DNA of 5,291 nt from Clostridia bacterium (GTDB lineage Bacteria; Bacillota_A; Clostridia; TANB77; CAG-508): NCBI GenBank assembly GCA_017621295.1, contig JAGATI010000034.1:1-5291 (forward strand), in the 5' to 3' direction. A program made the position numbers and the translations under genes. This document shows, in pieces, positions 1 to 5,291 of the stretch (positions are counted from its first letter, which is position 1; every line of letters starts with the position of its first letter). A model generated the notes under the pieces. The model was not told the DNA's origin. It did not search any database and saw nothing but the letters and a program-made list of their open reading frames with translations.

Positions 1-139
1 TCTAAAATGTGAATCTGGCACATGCTAAAGCGCCTTGGAAGAACTGTTTTTTATTATAATATATAAGACTACCTAAAGCCGGACTATTGGCTCTATCTAT
101 TAAATATTAACTTAAAAACCATTAACCTGTAACTAATTA

Positions 140-1058
140 CTAATTTAGGAATCCACTGATAATATATTCAGAAGCTTCTTTTTCGTTTAAACCTAAAGTC
201 ATTAGTTTTATTAGTTGATCACCTGCTATTTTTCCAATTGTTGCTTCATGCATTAAATTTGCATCTACATTATTACAAACTATTTTAGGTATAGCAGTAA
301 CTTTTGCTTTATCCATTATAATAGCATCACATTCAACATGACCAAAACATATGTCATTTCCTATTACATTGGAGCTGAATTCCTGGATTGATGTATCTTT
401 TGCAACAGATCTAGAGCTTACTTTGGTTTTTGAGCTTTTTCCATTTAATTCGACATTAAATATAGTTTTTGCAGTTTGATTTGAATGTGTCATAATTCTT
501 TCTGATATAAGTAATGTTGAATTTTCTTCTAAATATGCATTAGTAGTTCGTATAGTAGAGTCCACACCTTTTATTTGAACAGTTTCCATTTCTAATGTCG
601 AACCACTTTTTAAATATATGTTAGTTTCTGGATTTAATATTCTTTTACCAGTACATTCGCCTTCACCATAATGTTTTTCTATATATTTTACTTTTGCATT
701 TTCTTCTAAATGAAAAGTATGTATTCCATCATGTTCAGAAGTTTGGCATGCTCCATTATGTATTCCGGCATCCTGCAACAATAACTACATTGGCGTTTTT
801 TCCGATATAGAAATCATTATATACCATATCTTTTAAACCACTTTTAGTTAAAATAACAGGAATGTGTACACTTTCACCTTGAGTATTTTCTTTTATTATA
901 ATATCAATTCCTGGTTTGTCTTTTTTGGGTACTATATCAATATTAGCAGTGGTATTTCTTGAAATACTATTACCATCTTTTCGAATGTTATATGCTCCAG
1001 AGGGAATAGATTCAATATTTGCTATTTCTTTTAATAAATTTTTTTCTATCTTGTCCAT
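140..1058 (-). pseudogene. sufB: SufB/SufD-family Fe-S cluster assembly scaffold (SmsB-like), interrupted by a one-base frameshift
   Basis: This gene encodes the short SufB/SufD-type partner of the SufC ATPase, on which Fe-S clusters are expected to be built in the cytosol. The first frame starts at ATG 1058-1056, six bases after AAGGAG (1065-1070), and gives 100 aa ending ...VVIVAGC then RNT-stop at 758-756. The second frame continues to TAG at 142-140. Dropping one C (minus strand, at 767/768) joins them as ...AGC-GIHNGACQTSEHDGIHTF..., about 305 aa, the usual size of the short clostridial/archaeal form; the total length of 919 bases is 306 codons plus one. Family hallmarks downstream of the break include KHYGEG, TGKRILNPET, METVQIKGVDST, SRSVAKD, GHVECDAIIMD and the C-terminal HEATIGKIAGDQLIKLMTLGL. 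The 3' part has only a TTG at 781-779 as a possible start and no good Shine-Dalgarno, so it is unlikely to be a separate gene. The rest is intact and conserved, so a sequencing or assembly error or a very recent mutation are both possible. The family assignment is firm; whether the gene is truly broken is open. Confidence 0.9.
767..768 (-). other. Frameshift site in the sufB-like gene (one extra base)
   Basis: The minus strand reads GCA GGA TGC CGG AAT ACA TAA here, ending the first frame. Removing one of the two Cs gives GCA GGA TGC GGA ATA CAT AAT GGA, coding AGCGIHNG, which matches the conserved family sequence at this point. The site is a two-base run, not a long homopolymer. No +1 slippery motif of the prfB type (CUU-UGA) is present, although the codon met in the original frame, CGG, would be rare in such an AT-rich genome. 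Confidence 0.85.
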
Positions 1059-1087
1059 TTAAATCTCCTTAAAAGTATTTGTTTTTT

Positions 1088-1121
1088 GAATTTGCAAGAT
1101 TTACAGAAATTTTGCAAATTC
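1088..1121. repeat. Long inverted repeat (hairpin) between sufC and the sufB-like gene
   Basis: GAATTTGCAA (1088-1097) is matched perfectly by TTGCAAATTC (1112-1121). The inner 14 bases continue the pairing: ATTT/AAAT closes an ACAG tetraloop, giving about 15 bp with a G-U pair in plus-strand RNA or one A-C mismatch in the minus-strand mRNA. It lies 17 bases upstream of the Shine-Dalgarno of the downstream gene. In the direction of sufC transcription it is followed by an A-run, not a U-run, so it is not a classical terminator for that operon. An mRNA processing or stability element between the two genes is an inference. Confidence 0.6.
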
Positions 1122-1141
1122 TATTTTTATATTTTATATAA

Positions 1142-1158
1142 GTAGGAAGGTATCCTAC
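1142..1158. repeat. Short perfect inverted repeat GTAGGA-N5-TCCTAC in the sufC-sufB gap
   Basis: GTAGGA (1142-1147) and TCCTAC (1153-1158) are perfect inverted copies separated by AGGTA. On the minus strand the element overlaps a weak promoter-like pair, TTGTAG (1155-1160) and TATAAA (1133-1138) with a 16-base spacer, upstream of the sufB-like gene. It could be a protein-binding site or a small RNA hairpin. The repeat itself is certain; the role is not. Confidence 0.35.
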
Positions 1159-1225
1159 AAAATGAATATTTATTATTTAAGTATAATAAAGGGGAGTAAA
1201 GCCACTTTATTGTATTGGTTAAATT

Positions 1226-1927
1226 TTAATGAATTGTTTTTCTACAGTGAACGGAATTTTCTGATAATATATCTTCTAATTTTTGATTAGATTCTACAAT
1301 TTTTCCATTTTTTAAAAGAATTATTTCATCTGCTATGTTTAGAATTCTTTCTTGATGAGAAATTACAAGAATTGTATTATCTTTTATGTTTTTCATTTTT
1401 TCGAAAATTCCAATTAAATGATTAAAACTCCATAAGTCTATTCCAGCTTCTGGTTCATCAAATATTGTAAGATTAGAGTTTTTGGCTGTAAGCATGGCAA
1501 TTTCAATTCTTTTTAATTCTCCACCAGATAGTTTAGAATCTACAGGTCTATTAATATATTCTTTTGCACATAGTCCAACATCAGATAAATAATTACATGT
1601 ATCACTAAACTTTAGAGTAGTACCTGCTGAAAGTTCAATTAAATCTTTTACTGTAAGACCTTTAAAACGAATAGGTTGCTGAAATGCAAAACCAATTCCT
1701 AAGTTTGCTCTTTGTGAAATTTCTAAATTTGTTATATCTTTACCATTAAATATAATTTTACCTGAATCTGGATTTTCTATTCCCATTATGATTTTTGCGA
1801 GTGTGGATTTTCCAGAACCATTTGGACCAGTTATTGCTATAAATTTATTATTTTCTAAATTTAAATTTATATTATCTAATATTTTTTTATTATCCCTTGA
1901 AAAGGTAATGTTTTTTAACTCTAGCAT
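1226..1927 (-). CDS. sufC: Fe-S cluster assembly ATPase SufC (SmsC-type)
   Basis: This is the cytosolic ABC-type ATPase that drives cluster assembly on the SufB/SufD-type scaffold; it is not a transporter and has no membrane segments. At 233 aa it is near the usual SufC length of about 250 and the ABC domain is complete. Visible motifs are Walker A GPNGSGKST (34-42), Q-loop FQQP (82-85), signature LSGGELKR (133-140), Walker B LTIFDEP with D157/E158, and the H-loop histidine H191 in VISHQE. The KRIEIAML stretch after the signature is typical of SufC rather than of transporter ATPases. The DEPEAGID segment, in place of DEPDSGLD of classical SufC, fits the minimal two-gene type. ATG 1927-1925 is preceded by AAGGAGG (1932-1938) with a short 4-base spacing. 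The strong promoter and palindrome at 1943-1991 lie directly upstream. The scaffold gene follows 167 bases downstream on the same strand, so the two are probably one operon. Confidence 0.93.
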   Translation of the reverse strand: MLELKNITFSRDNKKILDNINLNLENNKFIAITGPNGSGKSTLAKIIMGIENPDSGKIIFNGKDITNLEISQRANLGIGFAFQQPIRFKGLTVKDLIELSAGTTLKFSDTCNYLSDVGLCAKEYINRPVDSKLSGGELKRIEIAMLTAKNSNLTIFDEPEAGIDLWSFNHLIGIFEKMKNIKDNTILVISHQERILNIADEIILLKNGKIVESNQKLEDILSENSVHCRKTIH

Positions 1928-1942
1928 AAAGCCTCCTTATAT

Positions 1943-1966
1943 AAATGTTAGTTTTATCTAACATTT
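1943..1966. promoter_or_regulatory. Perfect 9+9 palindrome over the sufC transcription start (candidate operator)
   Basis: AAATGTTAG (1943-1951) and CTAACATTT (1958-1966) are perfect inverted copies around a 6-base centre, TTTTAT. The element overlaps four bases of the -10 hexamer and is centred close to the predicted +1 (about 1956), the position where a dimeric repressor would block transcription. It does not match the PerR/Fur 7-1-7 box or the E. coli IscR sites as I know them. The GTTAG/CTAAC half-sites loosely recall DtxR-family boxes, but the spacing differs. The regulator is unknown; no regulator gene lies in this window. Confidence 0.5.
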
Positions 1967-1991
1967 TAGCAACTATAAGATAAATTGTCAA
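1963..1991 (-). promoter_or_regulatory. sigma-A-type promoter of sufC
   Basis: On the minus strand there is a perfect -35 TTGACA (1991-1986), a 17-base spacer, and -10 TAAAAT (1968-1963) preceded by TGC, an extended -10 element. The predicted start near 1956 gives a leader of about 28 bases containing the AAGGAGG site. This is the best promoter in the window. Confidence 0.8.
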
Positions 1992-2269
1992 TATATGAAT
2001 AGATATATAATTAATCTGTAACCTGTAGCAATATGTATAAGCTAATATAAAAAATCTTTAATATATTATAGATATATAGAATAAAGGTTTTTATATGTAT
2101 TAATTTGTAAATGTAGATTTATTATTTTGTATAAAAAAGTGATGATAAGATATAATAATAGAAAATGTAACAAAAATGAAACAGAAAAGTAATACGAATG
2201 TAAAACACAGAAAAGGCTTAATATTTAGAGAAAAATTTCAATTCGATAATAAAAAAGATAAAAAATATA
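1992..2269. other. AT-rich divergent intergenic region without a supported gene
   Basis: Between the sufC promoter and the promoter of the surface-protein gene the DNA is extremely AT-rich, with many TATA-like strings and no long hairpin. A TATAAT at 2151-2156 has only a poor -35 (TTGTAT, 2127-2132, 18-base spacer). The only reading frame of any size is a 34-codon plus-strand ORF at 2176-2280 with no Shine-Dalgarno, which I do not call as a gene. Confidence 0.5.
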
Positions 2270-2311
2270 TTGCAATATGATATATAAACATTTATACTAA
2301 AAAAGTATAAT
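2270..2311 (+). promoter_or_regulatory. Likely promoter of the LRR surface-protein gene, with inverted repeat at the -10
   Basis: TTGCAA (2270-2275), a 17-base spacer and TATACT (2293-2298) form a plausible sigma-A promoter. A perfect TATAAT (2306-2311) a little further down lacks a matching -35. The -10 is one arm of a 7+7 inverted repeat, TTATACT (2292-2298) and AGTATAA (2304-2310), around five A. In DNA this AT-rich the match is suggestive only. Confidence 0.4.
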
Positions 2312-2355
2312 AAAATTTGGACAAAATGTCAAAAAACTAAGGAGGAGTATAAAAA

Positions 2356-4053
2356 ATGAAAAATACGAAAATTTTAAGCATATGCATAATAGCAATTATG
2401 TTATTAGTGGTAATATGCCCAATTGTATCAAATGCAGATACAACAGTTAAAATTACATTTAAAGATCATATTTTTGCAGAAGAAATGCTAGAAATTGTTA
2501 AAAGAAATGATTCAAATGCAAAATTAGAAGGATTAATATTAACAACTACACAAGAAGCAATTGATAAAACTACTGTAATTAATGTTAATGGATCCACTAG
2601 TTTAGAAGAATCAAAGAAAATTGCAGATATTACAGGTTTAGAGAAATTTACAAATCTAAAATCTCTTAACATAAAATTAAACAAAATATCTGATTTGACA
2701 CCAATTTCTAATCTAACTAAATTAGAAGAAGTATTATTATCAAGTAATAATATAGGTAATTTAAAAGCATTATCTAAAGTAACGTCTTTAGAAAAGATAG
2801 AAGCATATGAATGTAATTTAACAACTTTAGAAGGAGTTGAGAGTTTAATAAATTTAGAGGAGTTGAATGTATCAAATATTCAACCCAAAAATTATTCTAA
2901 TAAAATAACAGATATAACTCCTATTAAAAATTTAACAAAACTAGTTAAGTTTGATATTTCAAATAATAATATTGATTATCATAATTATTCTGGAAATAAA
3001 ATATCAGAACTTAGTGCATTATCAGGTAGAACTGAAATGACTGATTTGAGATTTAGTAATAACAATATAACTGATATGAGTGTAATTTCAAACATGAAAA
3101 ATTTACAGTATTTATTTGCAAATGGAAATCGTATTGAGAATATACCAGAAGATGTATTAGATAGACAATTTAAATCTTTTGTTGTATGGAATGAGACTAT
3201 TGTTAAACAGGTAAAATTAAGTGAATATAATACAAATGAAATAACAATAGATTTACCACCAATATTTGCATTAGCAAAACAAAAAAAATTAGTTTTTACA
3301 GATGAGGATTTTATTGTTGAGCATGCAAAATTAAATGAAGATTCAACAAAAGTAATAATTACTAAGGAAAGTATAAAAGCTGGAAATAACAGTGTGAAAT
3401 TAAGTAATGGAAATGCTAAAGGAACAACTGTAACTTATGTAGAAGCATTTGAAGTGATTGATGTAAAAAAAGAGCCAGATACTGAAACTGCAGATAAGGC
3501 AAAAGTAACAATAACAGTAAATAAAGAATTAGATAAAAATAATTTACCAAAAGGATGGACATTAGGTGAAGATGGAAAATCTATATCAAAAGAATTTGAT
3601 AAAAATGGAAAAGAAGATGTAACATTAACAGATAAAGATGGAAATACAATAAAACAAACAGTTGAAGTTTCTAATATAAAAGATGGAAATGGAGACAAAA
3701 AAGAAGAATTTAAAGTAATTAATAAAACAGAAAAAGACCAAGGAAATGGAAAAGTAAAAGTAACAATAACAGTAAATAAAGAATTAGATCCAAATAAATT
3801 ACCAGATGGATGGACATTAGGTGAAGATGGAAAATCTATTTGGAAAGTAATGGAAAAAGGTAAAAGTGAAGATTTAACATTAGTTGCAAAAGATGGAAGC
3901 ACAATAAAATATACAGTTACAGCAGGAGATAAAACAACAGCTCCAGGAAAAATACCACAAACAGGCATAAAAAACACAATAATATTTGTAGTAGCTGGTA
4001 TAGCTATAGTTGGAACTGTAGTATTTATAAGATCTAGAAAAATGTTAAAATAA
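2356..4053 (+). CDS. Secreted leucine-rich-repeat surface protein with C-terminal sortase-type anchor
   Basis: This 565-aa protein is built to be exported and fixed to the cell wall. A signal peptide (charged MKNTK, hydrophobic 6-24, likely cut after SNA at 25-27) is followed by an internalin-like LRR block. Seven repeats are in register: 98-119, 120-141, 142-163, 164-192, 193-224, 225-246 and 247-269. Most are 22 residues; the fourth and fifth carry insertions of 7 and 10 residues with similar NYSxNKI endings. A beta-rich linker (about 280-370) precedes two modules (383-440 and 468-525), each containing VTITVNKELD, LPxGWTLGEDGKSI and a KDGxTIK strand, a module type common in clostridial surface proteins. 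The C-terminus has IPQTG (533-537), a hydrophobic span (about 541-558) and the basic tail RSRKMLK, the layout of a sortase substrate. ATG 2356 follows AAGGAGG (2339-2345) by ten bases. It is a single-gene unit ending at the terminator 4061-4096. Its ligand is unknown; adhesion or host/matrix binding is inference from the domain type. No sortase gene is in the window. Confidence 0.9.
   Translation: MKNTKILSICIIAIMLLVVICPIVSNADTTVKITFKDHIFAEEMLEIVKRNDSNAKLEGLILTTTQEAIDKTTVINVNGSTSLEESKKIADITGLEKFTNLKSLNIKLNKISDLTPISNLTKLEEVLLSSNNIGNLKALSKVTSLEKIEAYECNLTTLEGVESLINLEELNVSNIQPKNYSNKITDITPIKNLTKLVKFDISNNNIDYHNYSGNKISELSALSGRTEMTDLRFSNNNITDMSVISNMKNLQYLFANGNRIENIPEDVLDRQFKSFVVWNETIVKQVKLSEYNTNEITIDLPPIFALAKQKKLVFTDEDFIVEHAKLNEDSTKVIITKESIKAGNNSVKLSNGNAKGTTVTYVEAFEVIDVKKEPDTETADKAKVTITVNKELDKNNLPKGWTLGEDGKSISKEFDKNGKEDVTLTDKDGNTIKQTVEVSNIKDGNGDKKEEFKVINKTEKDQGNGKVKVTITVNKELDPNKLPDGWTLGEDGKSIWKVMEKGKSEDLTLVAKDGSTIKYTVTAGDKTTAPGKIPQTGIKNTIIFVVAGIAIVGTVVFIRSRKMLK
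3501..3839 (+). repeat. In-frame 84-bp direct repeat inside the surface-protein gene
   Basis: Bases 3501-3584 and 3756-3839 are direct copies, 255 bases (85 codons) apart, differing at about five positions, all in the short stretches coding DKNN/DPNK and PKG/PDG. They encode the start of the two beta-rich modules. The near identity at DNA level indicates a recent duplication or ongoing gene conversion. Recombination between the copies would remove exactly 85 codons without breaking the frame. Confidence 0.9.
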
Positions 4054-4060
4054 ATTAATT

Positions 4061-4096
4061 AAAGACCATTTAAGTAATTTGCTTAATGGTCTTTTT
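4061..4096 (+). terminator. Intrinsic terminator after the surface-protein gene, possibly bidirectional
   Basis: AAAGACCATT-T-AAG (4061-4074) pairs with CTTAATGGTCTTT (4082-4094): ten base pairs, a one-base bulge and three more pairs, with a TAATTTG loop, followed by a T-run (4092-4096). It begins eight bases after the stop codon at 4051-4053. The convergent asd gene ends at 4163 and would read through the same hairpin; on that strand the tail is only moderately U-rich, so termination of asd there is plausible but weaker. Confidence 0.9.
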
Positions 4097-4162
4097 AATA
4101 ATTTTTATGATACTTTTGTAGATATGATTAAGGTAGTGATATCAAGTTATAATGTACAATAA

Positions 4163-5179
4163 TTAGTTTTGGTTACTTATTAATTCTTCTAAAATTTGAA
4201 TAGCATTAGTTGCAGCACCTTTTCTAATATTGTCTGCAACAACCCAAATGTTAATTCCAGATTCTACACTATAATCACGTCTAATTCTTCCAACAAATAC
4301 TTCGTTTTTTCCTGATGTATATGAAGAAAGTGGATAATCATTTGTATCTGGATTATCTATAACAACTATACCAGGAGCATTTTTAAAAGTAGAAATTACA
4401 TCATCTATGTTAATAGATTTTTCGAATTCTATATTTATAGATTCACTATGAGAATTAAAAACAGGAACTCTTACTGTTGTTGCTGTTATTTTTAAATCCT
4501 GCTTTCCTAATATTTTTCTAGTTTCATTAATCATTTTTTCTTCTTCTTTAGTATATCCATTATCTAAAAAGACATCTATATGTGGTAAGCAATTATTGAA
4601 AATTGGATGAGGGAATTTTTCTAAGTTATAAGAATCTGTTTTATTTATATAAGAAGAAATTCCATTTTCTAAATCATGAATTCCTTTTAAACCAGCACCA
4701 GAAACAGCTTGATATGTAGAATAAACAATTCTTTTTATAGTATACTTGTCATCTAATGGTTTTAAAGCAACAACAGCTTGAATAGTAGAACAGTTAGGAT
4801 TAGCAATAATTCCATTGTTTTTTAAAATTGCATCTTTATTTACTTCTGGAACAATTAGTGGAACATTTTCATCCATTCTAAATGCACTACTATTATCAAT
4901 AACTATGCATCCTTTAGAAGTAGCTATTGGGGAATATTTTTTTGATGTTTCTGAGCCAGCTGAGAAGATTGCAAAATCGAAACCTTCATCAAAAGAGTCT
5001 TCTTTTAATTCTCTAACAATGTATTCTTTGCCCATAAATTCTATTTTTTTTCCACTAGAACGATATGATGAAAAAAATACATATTCATTAATTGGTAATT
5101 TTTTTTCTTCTAGAACTTTTAAAGCAGTGATACCAACTACTCCAGTAGCACCGACAACAGCTAATTTATAATTTTTCAT
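4163..5179 (-). CDS. asd: Aspartate-semialdehyde dehydrogenase
   Basis: The enzyme catalyses the NADPH-dependent reductive dephosphorylation of L-aspartyl-4-phosphate to L-aspartate 4-semialdehyde in the cytosol. This is the branch-point step towards lysine and diaminopimelate (cell wall), threonine, methionine and, in spore formers, dipicolinate. The 338-aa length is normal for the family. The N-terminal Rossmann motif is VVGATGVVG (8-16). The catalytic cysteine is C130 in NPNCST, followed by YQAVSGAG (156-163) with Q157. TTVRVPVFNSHSE carries the substrate-binding arginine R237 and catalytic histidine H244. The C-terminus has the usual DNIRKGAATNAIQILE. ATG 5179-5177 is preceded by AAAGGA (5191-5196) with an 11-base gap, and the protein aligns from its first residues, MKNYKLAVVGATG, so the start is secure. 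No other lysine-pathway gene is within the window. The roughly 110 bases of leader visible contain no recognisable lysine riboswitch. Confidence 0.96.
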   Translation of the reverse strand: MKNYKLAVVGATGVVGITALKVLEEKKLPINEYVFFSSYRSSGKKIEFMGKEYIVRELKEDSFDEGFDFAIFSAGSETSKKYSPIATSKGCIVIDNSSAFRMDENVPLIVPEVNKDAILKNNGIIANPNCSTIQAVVALKPLDDKYTIKRIVYSTYQAVSGAGLKGIHDLENGISSYINKTDSYNLEKFPHPIFNNCLPHIDVFLDNGYTKEEEKMINETRKILGKQDLKITATTVRVPVFNSHSESINIEFEKSINIDDVISTFKNAPGIVVIDNPDTNDYPLSSYTSGKNEVFVGRIRRDYSVESGINIWVVADNIRKGAATNAIQILEELISNQN

Positions 5180-5291
5180 AATTAATCCAGTCCTTTCTTA
5201 TTTTAATGAGTATTACACCTATAATAAACATAAACATTACGTAATTACATGTATGTGTATAGGTAGGATGTGAGGTAAAAATAACATTAAA

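Noticed and set aside
1..139. Possible structured RNA 3' end on the plus strand (GC-richer 15-50 followed by six Ts), and a hairpin TAAAGCC/GGCTCTA (74-95) as terminator of the sufB-like gene
   Set aside because: I do not recognise any RNA family in the first 50 bases, and the stretch is cut by the window edge. The 74-95 hairpin has a 7-bp stem on the minus strand but no U-run after it, so neither call is supported.
140..781. A separate 213-codon gene starting at TTG 781
   Set aside because: The TTG start lacks a Shine-Dalgarno, overlaps the upstream frame, and the first residues MLQDA do not fit the family. It is the 3' part of the frameshifted scaffold gene.
1185..1211. AATAAAG...CTTTATT inverted repeat just after sufC as a terminator
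   Set aside because: Seven AT-rich pairs, a 13-base loop and no U-run in the sufC direction; too weak to call.
2466..2684. Minus-strand open frame of 72 codons inside the surface-protein gene
   Set aside because: Shadow of the plus-strand LRR coding sequence; no ribosome binding site and no recognisable protein.
3501..3839. CRISPR-like or mobile-element repeat
   Set aside because: Only two copies, in frame within a gene and coding for a duplicated protein module; no spacer pattern, terminal repeats or target duplication.
3435..3977. Minus-strand open frame of 180 codons, hydrophobic and Phe/Ser-rich, opposite the repeat modules
   Set aside because: Its composition and internal repetition are the reverse-complement image of the Lys/Asp/Thr-rich modules on the plus strand, which have a signal peptide, repeats and anchor in frame.
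4815..5171. Plus-strand open frame of 118 codons inside asd
   Set aside because: Shadow of the conserved asd sequence on the other strand, without a ribosome binding site.

Overview
The window is very AT-rich. Its genes have strong AGGAGG-type ribosome binding sites, a Gram-positive cell-wall-anchored surface protein and a minimal two-gene SUF-type iron-sulfur assembly locus. Together these point to an anaerobic Firmicute, most likely a member of the Clostridia; the species cannot be named from this sequence.

Layout: (1) 140-1927, minus strand: sufC (1226-1927), then a short SufB/SufD-family gene (140-1058), read in that order. This is the compact SufC-SufB pair of anaerobes, also called SMS (SmsC-SmsB). 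The second gene carries one extra base at about 767/768, which splits it into a 100-codon 5' part and a roughly 205-codon 3' part; removing that base restores a continuous, well-conserved protein. sufC has an excellent promoter with a perfect 9+9 inverted repeat lying over the predicted transcription start. The 167-bp gap between the two genes holds two further inverted repeats. (2) 1928-2355: a divergent, AT-rich intergenic region holding the sufC promoter and, on the plus strand, the likely promoter of the next gene. (3) 2356-4053, plus strand: a secreted leucine-rich-repeat surface protein of 565 aa with a signal peptide, seven LRRs, two near-identical beta-rich modules and a C-terminal IPQTG sortase-type anchor. 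It is followed by a strong intrinsic terminator (4061-4096). (4) 4163-5179, minus strand: asd, aspartate-semialdehyde dehydrogenase, convergent with the surface-protein gene and probably sharing its terminator. (5) Both ends of the window (1-139 and 5180-5291) hold no gene I can support.

The three transcription units look functionally independent: Fe-S cluster assembly, cell-surface interaction, and synthesis of the aspartate-family amino acids and diaminopimelate. I see no convincing undescribed multi-gene system. The observations most worth following are the frameshift in the presumably essential Fe-S scaffold gene, the operator-like palindrome on the sufC promoter, and the long hairpin between sufC and the scaffold gene.
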